Assembly (NCBI RefSeq): GCF_005239225.2
Contig: NC_133302.1
Location: 18,951,357-19,015,356 of the forward strand
Source of the DNA: Populus alba
Taxonomy: Eukaryota > Streptophyta > Magnoliopsida > Malpighiales > Salicaceae
Length of the DNA: 64,000 bases
Direction: 5' to 3'
The position numbers and the translations under genes are program-made. Of the stretch, positions 46,501-57,568 are shown piece by piece (positions within the stretch are counted from its first letter, which is position 1; each line of letters starts with the position of its first letter). The notes below the pieces were generated by a model, which saw only the letters and a list, made by a program, of their open reading frames with translations, made no database searches and was not told the DNA's origin.

Positions 46501-47669
46501 GGTATATCTAGTCCAATTAATTATATATATATATAGCATTACTCATAAAATATTGATCAAGTTTATATGGGTTAGGTCTATTCAGTTATATATATTATAC
46601 CATAAAATCACTTTATTTATTTTATTTTCTTTTTTTATTGCTATTTGATGAAGTCATGAAAACTTAATACTAAATTAGGGCTTTCCACGACTGCAATATT
46701 AGATTGATGGAGTGATTGAATTTGACCATTTATCTACGAGCTTTGCTGCAAAAACAATTCGCATTAACCCTTTTGGAAAGGCTCCTAGCTAGTGCACAGG
46801 TTCTCACCTTTTCCTAGAAGAGTGAAAGAAATTAATGAAAACAATATTTCATTCCTATTTTTTTTCTTTTTAATTTATTACTCCTATAGCAAAACAGATA
46901 CTAATTATATCCTTAGATTTTTTATATATTTTCCTTTCCGTACTTGAATATAAATTGTTGTAGGAAGATTTGGAGAAAAAGGACCCTTGCAGTGACCATA
47001 AAGGTAACAAGACCACCAGAGCACACTGAGCATTCCTAAATTATGAACATTAAAGCAAAAAAAAAGTTACAATATATATGCCTGAGAATCCATTATTGTG
47101 CCCAATGTTAATTAGTTTCACTAACCTTGACCTGGCTTCGTTTTAAGAAAAAAATCATGTGACTTAATCCATTTAAATCATGGCGATTAGGTGAATTAAT
47201 ATGTGATCTAATCAACCGATTAAAATTTAATTTTAAATTTAAAAAATATTATATTAAGTTCTTTTTAAAAAAAAAAAACTCAAAACAATATTATTTTAAT
47301 TGATTTAGATTAATTCAAATATCAAACCACTTGTGAATCAATCCACCTAACCTGTGAACTAAGCATTTGTGTGTAATGCCTGGTTTTAATAGCTTTGATG
47401 TGTATAGCATTTGTGTGTTCTATTTTTTATGTCCTGAGAAAACGATAAAAAGAAAATTTCAGGTGTTCTAATAAGAAAATACATAATACCCATAAAATAT
47501 GTGTGAATTTCTTTACACAAAAAGCATCATGAAAAGAAAAAACCCAGGTGTCGTAATTTGATGCCATTGGCGGCTAATTATCATTTAAATAATTGAAGAA
47601 AAGCACTTCCTTGCGGCTTTGTCATATCAGAAGTTCTCAAATGCTTTCTATCATTGATATGAAAGGTAG

Positions 47670-47713
47670 TGTGAGTTTACTTAGCAATGTATGTGAGTTT
47701 ACTTAGCAATGTA
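47670..47713. repeat. 22-bp tandem duplication
   Basis: Two perfect adjacent copies of TGTGAGTTTACTTAGCAATG plus TA. Confidence 0.93.
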
Positions 47714-47950
47714 TTTTTTAAATAATTTTTTATGTTAAAATATTTATTAATAATATTTTTTTTATTTTTAAAAATTATTTTTGACATCATCATATCAAAA
47801 TAATTTAAAAATATTAAAAATATATTAATTTAAAATTAATAAAAATATAAAAAATTTTCAAATATTTTTAAAAATACTTTTGAAAACGCAAAAACAAACA
47901 AGCCTTAATCATTTAACAAGAATATCACGTTCTTCTTAACAGGAATAAAA

Positions 47951-48034
47951 TCAATAAAATCAGTAGTTTTTAAATGAAACGGGTCTCAATAAAATCAGTA
48001 GTTTTTAAATTAATTAATGAAACGGGTCTCAATG
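47951..48034. repeat. Tandem duplication with an 8-12-bp insertion
   Basis: A block containing AATAAAATCAGTAGTTTTTA and GAAACGGGTCTCAAT occurs twice. The second copy has extra TTAATTAA bases in the middle. Confidence 0.88.
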
Positions 48035-48941
48035 TTCATAACTAGTAGTGAATGTTTGTGTATGATTGGCAATCGTCTAAAGATGCAAGAATTAAGCTAC
48101 TGACTAAACATTTTTTATCCCCTTCTTTTCCCTTTTCTTTTGATTCTACTAGTTGTTCTAACACTTGGCAAGTTGGAGAGACAATAGTTACCATCACATT
48201 TGGAAGGGGAAAAGGAGAAAGGCAAAAAGAAGAATCACCATTTTGTAGAATGATGCCAAACAACACAGATCATCAATTGATTCCCTTGTACAAGTTCATC
48301 CTTATATTCAAGATATCATTAATACTTGTATTAGAAAATGTTCAGACAGTATAGCCTCACAATCTACCTATGTCACTAATTCTGAACTTAGCCTCACTCC
48401 CTTGCATGTCAACCACTCATAGAAGCTTGCCAACTAGTGATTTTCAGAGCCTACATATTTATGGCACCATTTCAAGTCCATAAACTAGGACCCCACCTAC
48501 AATTTGTGAAGAAAACTACTTAGAAAAATCGATCCCTTTTGTCTTGTTTACATCCTTGATTGTAGAAGATTTCATTACACTAGAAAACCCAGTCAATTTA
48601 TACTATTTCAATACCCTTCTCTTGTGCTCTTTCCTTCTTTCTTTCTTTTTTTTCTCTAATTGTTTGGAATTATGATTATGATTAAGAGACTACAAAGAGT
48701 GGAAAAGGATGTAAAGGAAAGTGTGTTTGGGGGAAGATGTTTGTCCTCTCTTTATTTAATAGTGGGACTATAAAGTACACACAGGTGAGAAACCAAAAAA
48801 GCTGTTAGATATCATTATCAAGGCTTGTAAAGCTGTGGGTAGGAGTGGTGGGTAATTGAGTCATCTCTTTATAATTCATGGCCCTAATTATACACAACAT
48901 TTCTGATTAACAAGTCATTAAAAAAAAAAAGTAGGAACTAG

Positions 48942-48964
48942 CAGAGAGAGAGAGAGAGAGAGAG
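48942..48964. repeat. (GA)n microsatellite upstream of the TCP gene
   Basis: About 11 GA units roughly 1 kb before the TCP start. GA repeats near plant genes can act as GAGA-type sites bound by BPC factors; this is only a possibility here. Confidence 0.9.
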
Positions 48965-49944
48965 TTGGGTTTTAGGGAGAGGTAACTAGATAGATAGATT
49001 TTTGATGTTACTGTTACATTAGTGTTGTGTGGAGCTGTGATGACAAAATATCTTCAATCTCCTTTCTGACCAAACTCTGCCACCCTTTTCAGAAGCATCA
49101 AACTAGGTCTCATAGGCCAAATTAGGATTTTGCTCTTCTATTTACTGCTGCCTAATTGTTCTCTCTACCTTCTTCCTTCCATCTGTGGTAAAGGGCAAAA
49201 CTTATTTTGTGACTTCTCTCAATTCTTTCAAGTTTTCAGTTTCAGTATCTTTGGACTTCAATTTTCATCTTTTCTAGGGAGTATTTGCCCATGTTCTACT
49301 TAATCTTGTTTTGTTTTGCTTGCAAAGTCTTGAGCTTGCTTAGAGAGAAACTCGCCCCATTCTAGTCTATTTTTCCTCTGACATCTTACTCTCTCTAGAG
49401 AAAGAGATAGATGAGTTGGTGATTTATTTACTAGAAAACTCCAAATCAAGTTTCTTGGGTAGATTGTTTTCCTTGTGTTGTGTGGAATTTGGATTTGGTG
49501 GTGTTCTTGGGGCATGGTATCTGAGGAGTGCAATGGCAGGAGCTTTCGGGATCTGCAGCAATAGCAGGAGTATCAGCTTTATGATCTGTGGCAGGAGGAA
49601 GCAACAACAACAAGAGAAGAATCAAGATTGAAAGGAAGCAAAGCAAGGAGTTTTGAGTGTCCCAGAAAACCTTTGAGAAATCAAGATTTTTAGGAGAGCA
49701 AAATCTGAAGATAAGGAATCTGGATTTCCAGAGAAATCAGCAGCATCCACAGAATCCTCCTATCCTCCAAATCATACAACCAAGACCAGAAGAAACAGGA
49801 GAGAAAAGCTTAGGCACACAAAGCCTTTCCCAACATCCTCAACTTCTCCAAAACCAACAACAATATGGAGAAGCTATAAATTCCAATCAACCAGAAGTAG
49901 TACCTAGCACAGAATCATTGGAATATGCAAAACATAGACAAAGA
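48965..49944 (+). promoter_or_regulatory. Promoter and 5' untranslated region of the TCP gene
   Basis: There is no separate gene. Small upstream ATG frames exist (49416-49631, with internal ATGs at 49514 and 49532). From 49657 to 49944 the TCP frame is open but has no ATG, only a GTG at its start; the stretch is rich in Q, N and P codons. The region is probably 5' untranslated sequence. The presence of upstream frames could dampen translation. Confidence 0.5.
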
Positions 49945-50985
49945 ATGGGAATGAAGAGCACTGCAGGAGAAATTATTCAGGTCCAAGGTGGCCACATTGT
50001 TCGATCCACAGGGCGTAAGGATCGACACAGCAAGGTTTACACAGCCAAAGGTCCTAGGGACCGCAGGGTCAGGCTATCGGCTCATACTGCAATACAATTT
50101 TATGATGTTCAAGACCGGCTAGGCTATGATCGACCCAGCAAAGCTGTTGATTGGCTTATCAAGAAGGCAAAGTCTTCAATTGACAAGCTTGCTGAGCTAC
50201 CGCCATGGCAACCAACTGCTAACAATGCTAATGCAAACTTGGAGGCAAACCAGAATGCTGGATCTAGTGAAATGGCAATTGCAGAGGAACCAGAATCATC
50301 TGGCTATACTTTTCAGCTCCATAGGCAATTGACTGATCATAATCCAAGCAATGATTCATCTTTCCTTGCACCAACTATAGATCCTGATGCCATGAAATCT
50401 TTCTTCCCAACAAGCTCCACGAACTCATCAATGAACTTCCAAAGCTATCCTACTGTAATTTCAAGAACCACAAACCACACTGAAGATCTTGGCCTATCAC
50501 TTCACTCTTTCCAAGATCAAGGTCTACTTCATGGGCAGTCACAGGCAGACACAACCCATACTCCTTCAACTGATGACCAGACTCTTTTTGAAGGATCAGC
50601 TACAGTAGGGTTTGATGCTAATTTTCACAGAATGTTGGCTTGGAGCAATGATACAAATGCGGAGAATAGAGTTGCTGGGGGATTTACATTTAACCCCCCA
50701 CCTTTGACACCACACCAAGCAATGCTAGCCCAAGCCTCAGCATTTTCCCAGAGGGGGCCCCTTCAGTCCAGTTTTCCGCATTCCATTCGTTCATGGAATG
50801 ATCTTCATATGGCATCCACAGACCATCATAGAACACAGGAATTTCATCAATCTTTGATTTTTGGCAGCAGGTTTGTATCTGATGGACTGTCAGGTTTTAG
50901 CATTCCAGCCCGAATTCATGGCGGCGATGAGCAAAATGTTGTACCAGATAGACCATCCTCTTCTTCTCCAAATTCTCAGAATTGA
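49945..50985 (+). CDS. Class II CIN-type TCP transcription factor, miR319 target
   Basis: A single-exon gene for a 346-residue nuclear transcription factor of the CINCINNATA subclade (TCP3/4/10-like). These factors restrain cell proliferation in leaves and promote differentiation. The TCP domain spans about residues 24-82: a basic region [20 protein letters not shown], then the non-canonical helix-loop-helix ([33 protein letters not shown]), followed by the LAELPPW tail. The N-terminal [15 protein letters not shown] preceding it is typical of the subclade. The C-terminal half contains the peptide RGPLQSS encoded by the miR319 site, and it ends in a [13 protein letters not shown] block. I start at 49945 because it is the first in-frame ATG; a second ATG at 49951 is also possible. 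Length fits the family. TCP10 is my best guess for the closest Arabidopsis relative. Confidence 0.93.
   Translation: MGMKSTAGEIIQVQGGHIVRSTGRKDRHSKVYTAKGPRDRRVRLSAHTAIQFYDVQDRLGYDRPSKAVDWLIKKAKSSIDKLAELPPWQPTANNANANLEANQNAGSSEMAIAEEPESSGYTFQLHRQLTDHNPSNDSSFLAPTIDPDAMKSFFPTSSTNSSMNFQSYPTVISRTTNHTEDLGLSLHSFQDQGLLHGQSQADTTHTPSTDDQTLFEGSATVGFDANFHRMLAWSNDTNAENRVAGGFTFNPPPLTPHQAMLAQASAFSQRGPLQSSFPHSIRSWNDLHMASTDHHRTQEFHQSLIFGSRFVSDGLSGFSIPARIHGGDEQNVVPDRPSSSSPNSQN
50751..50771 (+). promoter_or_regulatory. miR319 target site in the TCP coding region
   Basis: GAGGGGGCCCCTTCAGTCCAG lies in frame downstream of the TCP domain. Its 3' half (CCCTTCAGTCCA) pairs perfectly with the miR319 seed and cleavage region; mismatches and G:U pairs fall at the other end and at the terminal base. 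Position and encoded residues match the known site in CIN-TCP genes, so cleavage of the transcript by miR319 is expected. Confidence 0.9.
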
Positions 50986-51988
50986 AGATAGAGCTGAACA
51001 TGCTGCTGCTCATGATGTTCAAGGTACTTTGTTTCATTGGCTGAAGAAATGAGTTTCCTTTCATCATAAACAAATCATCATTCTTTCCTTACTAGTGAAA
51101 TTTTGAAATTTTTCTTCAAGAACTCTTCTAATTACTTACTACCCTTCTTCTCCAGGTTACTACTATGGAATCAATCAGGGAGAATGAGGTCAAACAGAAA
51201 AAGAAAGGAGCAGAGATTCCAGTGATTTCAGTTGAATGCTTTGGCCTATGAGAAGAAAACATCTGGTTGGATTCAACATTTTTTTCTCCAAATATGTTTG
51301 ATAGATTCTCCAGGCATTTTATATTAAGCTTATTTATTTATTAAGTGGGCTCTTTCGGCTCTACTCTAATACTACGTTGACTGTTACCTAATCTTGATTT
51401 GCTGCTAGACTTGGATTCTTGAATTATCACTGTTGCTGTTTTATGTTATTTCTGAAAAGCCACAATATAATAATCTTCTTGCTCATGAGAACAGCACAGT
51501 AAGCACATACTTGATTACTATAATTTTTCATTTGTCCTTCACCTTTTCCCTTTTAGGGGATGGATTGCTTTTCCATTTCCTGCAGCACAGAGGAATGCCA
51601 CAGTTCATAACTAGTACTTCCCATATTTTATCTTCTCTCAAAGGTAGGGAGACATTGCATGACTGAGTCAAAGCTGTTTTGTCTATTTTGTTGCCCCGTT
51701 TTATGCAGGAAGTAATTCTGTTTTGTCATGGTGTGTCATGTTGTCTGGATGTCTTGTTGAAGAGGACTTGAGCTTCGACAATTTTTCCCTATTTTTCTTT
51801 TTTGTCAGATTTTTATCCAATAACCAAGGCTCATGCAAAGTTCTCAAACTTCATAGGGTTAAATTTGGATATTTGACTATAATGCAAAGAGTTTCTGCAT
51901 GTTCCAATTCATTTCCTCTCCTCTCAATCCCTGCCTATCTTTGCCTCTAGAATTCTGCTCTAGAAAACTCATATCCAAGTTCACTGTC

Positions 51989-52039
<51 letters not shown>

Positions 52040-52292
52040 CACAGAAATGAACAAGAATGGTATGGCATGGTATCGAGCCTCTAATGTAGAGTGTTTTTAT
52101 ACTTTAGCATAATAATAAAAATAAAAAATAATAACAACAACAAAACATAGTATAAAATACATAAGCAAGCAAATGTTAAGTCCACTATTTCAAATTGTAA
52201 ATTTGATAAACATAACATTTAACAAGGAGATCGAAGAAAAAGGATAAAGAAAAAAAAAGAAAAAAAAATTATGAAGTCACATGAAAACTTTG
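50986..52292. other. 3' region of the TCP gene and spacer
   Basis: The first few hundred bases are presumably the TCP 3' untranslated region. No other gene is recognised. A (TA)n run is listed separately. Confidence 0.45.
51991..52035. repeat. (TA)n microsatellite
   Basis: About 22 AT units. Confidence 0.97.
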
Positions 52293-52472
52293 TTGATGAT
52301 ACTGTTAATATTGTTGGAAAAAATCTTGATGAGACAAATCTAATGATATTGAAAGAAATTACCAACTACTCATATAACCCACTCCGTTCACCATTTATAA
52401 CCATATTTGATATCTTTAGATTCATCTCATTAAGATCTTTCCAATAATATTAATAATATCATAATATCATCC
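52293..52472. repeat. Imperfect long inverted repeat (foldback, 180 bp)
   Basis: The left arm (about 52293-52352) pairs with the right arm (about 52406-52472). Shared blocks are TTAATATT[GA]TTGGAAA, ATCTT[GA]ATGAGA and AATCTAA[AT]GATAT, with roughly 80-85% identity and a 53-bp loop. It could be a degraded MITE or a transcribed hairpin; no target duplication was found. Confidence 0.65.
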
Positions 52473-53589
52473 TGAAAGCTCTTTCTCATCTTCTCAACAT
52501 ATAACATATACCTCTCTTCTTTTTTTCTTTTTTTTTTTACCTTCTCTCATTCTTCAAACCAAATTTCAATAAACAAAAGCTACAACAACCAGCCAGATAT
52601 CTTGCTTTTGCTCCAAGAAAAATTTTGGATCTTTTTTTAATATTTTGTATCATTTCCGTCATAAAAAGTCATCACCCTTCCTTGATGTTTTTAATATTTT
52701 TGAATTGCTCGTGTTGATAGCTCTGGTTAATATCAGTAACTTTTTTTTTTGAATGTTATTGAATTTTTTTTAAGATTTTTTCAACAATACTAATAATATC
52801 ATTATTAGAGTTTCAGTATGACTTTAAGATTTTTTTTTCTTCTATCTATTCTCTCCATATTAAATGCTATATTTATCAAATTTATAATTTGAAAGAATCT
52901 GATATGAAATTTTGACGCTCATGAATCACATATATTATTTGTGATTTTTTAAACTGTGTATTTCTCAATTTAAAAAATCACATATATTACTATGCTAGAA
53001 ACGAAAACCCTGTAATGTACAGTAGAAGAGTATAGTTTTAATTAAAGAGTGGGTTAGCCTGTTATACCTGTGTTGAGCAACGGTTCACGTGGGTAAAAAA
53101 GCAAATATAAGAATATAGCCTAGCCATAACGGCACGTCAGTCCTTAGACTTGCAGCTAGGTCTGCTGTTCTCAGTGCAATGTATCACATCTCTAAATACA
53201 TGGTGAAAGTTACCACTTCAGGACTGGTCAAAATGAGGACATTTGAATACTTGAAAGAGCCAGGCATGCACTGTACATGTTGTTTGGTCATTATTCAAGA
53301 TTCGAATTATTCATCCTTTTCTTTTTCTTTTTACTTTTCTTTGCTTCAGACATGTGAACAATTTATAGTAATTATTGGTGAATATATCTAGATCATAAAC
53401 AGCCTAAAAGGATATGTCCGCACAAAAGTTCAACTGTTTAAGGGATGTTAGTAATTTTTAATAATATTTATTTACTATATTGTTGCAATACGTTTCATCC
53501 AGTATCCCCAAACCTATCAATTATTCAAATAAAAAAATAAAAAATAAATTATAGGAAGATAGTTGTTATTTTTTTATTTTATGCTGCTT
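52473..53589. other. AT-rich spacer
   Basis: No gene is recognised. Several T runs and short TAATAATATC-like repeats resemble the neighbouring foldback. Confidence 0.4.
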
Positions 53590-53873
53590 ATTAAAAATAA
53601 TATAAATTATATCATAAAATTTTATTTAATAATTTAAATTTTTAGGTTGAATTGATTTTTTGACATGATATCAGAACTTTTATGATCAAGTGGTTACAAG
53701 TTTAAATTTATTTTTATTTATTAGATAAAAATTAAATACAAAGTAATATATTCCTATACAAGTTTCAAGCTCAAAGAACTTTCATTTTAGAGAATATATT
53801 AAAAAATTAATATAAATTATATTTTAAAATTTCATTTAATAACTTAAGTTTTTATTAAATTAATTCTTTAACA
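53590..53873 (+). mobile_element. TRIM/SMART-like element, old copy
   Basis: LTR-like repeats at about 53590-53665 and 53797-53873 flank an internal segment of about 131 bp that starts TGATATCAGAAC. Many C/G to T/A changes make it the most diverged of the five loci. It has the complete LTR-internal-LTR layout of about 284 bp. Confidence 0.72.
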
Positions 53874-55989
53874 CCTCCCGGCTCTCATATCTATTTATGA
53901 GCCATTAGCGAGTCAGGACCGAGCAGCACAAGTCATTCAGTTATCTTCTCAACTAATAATCTCCCTTTCAAAACCCTCATAGTCACAAGATGTTATAATA
54001 CTCCTTATTTAGTAACTTAGCTAGCACAGGTTCTTCCTTTTCTTTTCTTCTCTTTTTACGAAGGACATTTTTGAACCCGATATCTCTCAGGAAGAGGAGG
54101 AAACTAATGGTGTTGAGCTACGCCCGGCCCATCGTCTCACTTTGTAGTGGGCTTGGTTCAATAACAATCGGGACAGCTTTTTTCTGTTTTATGAGCAGAA
54201 AAAAGTAAAATCCAACCACAAAATAGAACGAACACTTGGATTAGAAAATGTGTTCATTTATAGAAAAATAATCCAACCAAATATTTTCTTTTTTTTTTCT
54301 GCTTTGTTTTCTTTTCTATTTGTATTTTTCCAAAAAGAATTAGAAAATGTGTTCATTTATAGAAAAATAAAAAATATATCAAGATTAATTGTAATTATTT
54401 TTCATTTAAAAAAATCAAAATTATAATTTATAACAGACATATTAATATTTTATATTCATGAAAATCTATTTATAGAATATTAATTTTACTCTATGTAAAT
54501 TAAAGATCATCATGACAAAATTATATTGTTAACCAAAAAAGATAAATTATATATATATAAAAGTTAATTTTAATCTCTTACAGTACTAAACAGTGCATGT
54601 ATATAAAAAGAATTATTATATTGTACATATGTTTTTATTTAAAAAAGTGAAAAAATTGTAAAGAAAAACTAAGAACAACCTCTAAAATTTGTTTTCCAAA
54701 CTAAACAAATCTGAAAATAGTTTTCCAGATTCTAGATAAAGAGAGATATCATATTTCAACAAAAGTTTCAATTTTCTTCTTTTTTTTCAACTTCAGTTTT
54801 TCAGAGAAATTAAAATCTCACCCTATTTACAAGCAACCTCTAATTAATTACCTCTTGAGAAGAATAAAAAATTAAAAGCATCATAAGAAAATGAAGAAGC
54901 GTAGGGAGAGGAGATGATTCTGCTGGATCATCGTTGGAGAGTGGAGAAGCAGTCTGAATTATGAATTGGATTAAAAATTTGAGTCTCAACAATTTCTTTT
55001 TCAATTGAGGCCTATAGCTAAAAGACAAGAACATAGGCTGAGGGAGGTTTTATGAGGCTACAGCCCAGCCCAGTACCAGCAGAACCGACGACGTATGGCT
55101 TCCATGAAAATGACCTACTATTTCTTCGACTTCACCAGGTAATTACAGATTCAAGACCTTACTGTAATAACACGACCTGTTACAAGATCAGAGTTGAAAT
55201 TTGGATGGGTCAAATGTTGATTCCAACTAATTTAAAATAATTTTTTTTAAAAAATAAAATAAAATTAAATCAGGTCTCACAAGATTTTTTACAAGGTTGA
55301 TTTCATATTTTAAAAAAAATTGAAATGAGACAAATAAATAAAAAAATTTCACATGAATTTTGATAAGATGATAGTTTATTAGTTTAGCTATTAAAGTTAT
55401 ATTTTGTGATTTAAAAGTGTTTTTAAATTATTACTTCATTATTATTATTTTTATGCTTTTTAGATTATTTTAACGTGCTGATATTAAGAATAATTTTTAA
55501 AAAAAAAAAAAAATATATTTTAATATATTTTTAAATAAAAAATATTTTAAAAAAACAACTATTATTGTATTTTTAAATAGGATAAACTTACAGGTTTGAA
55601 GAAGTCAATTTCTGCTTAGTTCAACATAAAACCTTATATAAATTAGATTCAAAAGTAAACAAGTGAAGTTAGATCGACTATTTTCATGTTTGCTTCTTCT
55701 TGAATGTTGCAAAACTGCATCTATATGTATTGTATGTGCGTCCTGGATTTCCTCACTGGATTATATGTATTGTACTTCTCGACGTTAACAAAAATAAAAA
55801 ATAAGTTTTAATGCTAATCACTCCTTACAATTTCCTAATCATTTATAATAAATCTTTCAAACTTAATCATTTGGTTCATTCCCCAAAATATTAAATCCAT
55901 TGCTTTCATTATTTTATAAAGTGTTATACCAACATGTAACATGTTACACAACGTGAATCATGGATCATGTTGTTATTAATTGCATGGAG

Positions 55990-55993
<4 letters not shown>

Positions 55994-56048
<55 letters not shown>
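55994..56048. repeat. (TA)n microsatellite
   Basis: About 27 TA units, the longest in the window. Confidence 0.97.
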
Positions 56049-56057
<9 letters not shown>

Positions 56058-56700
56058 CGCAATTCAAGGGAAAAAAAATACCCCTCAGAAAACTTTTAGT
56101 AGACTCAGCTAAAAAAAATGACCCTTCTTATTTAGATATATTTATATTTTAAGTTTTATTTTTCTTTCAGTTTATTAGATGTATAAAAATCTTTAAAGAA
56201 CCCACTATATTATCATCGATATTAATTTTTTTTTAAAAAATACTTCAAAAAAGTACTCATCATATTTTCATTCATATTAATACATATGTGAAGAATATTT
56301 TCTCTCATTAATATTTATGTCATTGAAATTTTTTATCAATATTAATATATATGTCAGAAATATTTCTCTCTTTAATACTATCAAAATAATATTACACTTT
56401 AGTCTCTCTTATCCATAAAAAGATTTGTAGGACTATAAATAGACAATAAATTCTTTAAACAAAAGTTTGGAATCTTCATTTTTTACTGTATATTTATTAT
56501 TAGAGCATTTTTCTATAATATTATTATATTTTATCTTAAAAAATCATTGATTTAATTATTAAAAACTTCCTTGAATTTTTTTTTAAAAAAATTGCATGTG
56601 TCAGGCATCAGGTCACCTCAAAGGAGGAATAGAACAGATTTTCAAAACCAAAAAATTAATTAATTATCTAAAATATAAACCTTACCCGCATGTTACTTGG

Positions 56701-56723
56701 ATATATATATATATATATATATA
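56701..56723. repeat. (TA)n microsatellite
   Basis: About 11 AT units. Confidence 0.95.
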
Positions 56724-57500
56724 CCATTTCACTGTAGCATAATGTCTTGTTCATTCTTTTATATTTTATCATACATCTACTATTCAAGTTTTTTTTATTT
56801 GATTATCGGATTTCCTTATGCAATTGTTTTTTTTTTTGGGTTAAATTCAAGAATAATTGAATTAAATTTATTGATTAAGGATAAAATTGACAGATAGTGG
56901 ATCAAATCAGAAAAGATACCATAAATAGATAATGGTTTCAAAATTCACACAAAAAATTTAATTTAGCCTTCATACTTTAAAAAGTATACATATTTGATAC
57001 CTCAATATTTTTTTTAATTCAATTTTGGTACTAAACATTATTTTTGTTATTTTTTAGTTCTTGGTTTGAGAGGGAAGTAAGAGAAGAAGTTACTGGATTC
57101 CGGTGATAAAGAGAGATAAATGTCGTTAATGTCAAAACAACTGATCTTTTATTAAATAGTTCCAAAAGTTCATAATTGTTGATTTTTTTTTTTCACAATG
57201 AAAGTGATTAAAAATAAATTTAAGCTCTAGAATTTTTTTGGTTTCGGGTTGATTTTAAGTTTCGAAATAGTTTTTTGGGTTTTCTAAGGCTGTTGATATA
57301 TTTATCACAGTTTCTACGGTGTCTTTTAGATGTTTTACATAACATTTTTTCTCTTTTATTTTATTTAATCAATTTAATGTGTAAATCCTTTTTTATTATC
57401 ATTTGATTGAATTAAAAAATTATTTTAATAATAAAATTTAGCAAATACAATCGAATAAATATCTCTTCTTACGAGATTAAATATCTTACCAGTATATACT

Positions 57501-57568
57501 GTGTTTTGGGTCAAGTTTACTGTTGCATGAACCCATGACTACGTTAGAATAAACATGACCCAAAACAC
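57501..57568. repeat. Short near-perfect hairpin
   Basis: GTGTTTTGGGTCAAGTTTA (57501-57519) is the inverted complement of 57550-57568 except for one base. The loop is 30 bp. The stem is more GC-rich than its surroundings. Confidence 0.8.

Larger units (their letters stand above)
42401..48941. other. Long AT-rich spacer
   Basis: No gene is supported. It contains microsatellites (listed), a 22-bp tandem duplication at 47670-47713 and an overlapping duplication at 47951-48034 that both appear recent, and several poly-A/T runs. The last few kilobases may hold distal regulatory DNA of the TCP gene. Confidence 0.4.
53874..57500. other. AT-rich spacer with simple repeats
   Basis: No gene is supported. 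It holds a 31-bp direct repeat (54241-54271 and 54340-54370), (TA)n runs, and an imperfect duplication of about 60 bp near 56270-56385. Confidence 0.4.

Noticed and set aside
48052..48354. 100-codon plus-strand frame in the spacer
   Set aside because: No recognisable motif, overlaps an equally plausible opposite frame, and begins beside a recent tandem duplication.
49657..49944. Taking the TCP protein as 442 residues starting at 49657
   Set aside because: The codon there is GTG and no ATG occurs before 49945; the family normally begins shortly before the [12 protein letters not shown] block.
50861..51052. 63-codon frame overlapping the TCP 3' end
   Set aside because: Shadow of the TCP coding region in another frame.
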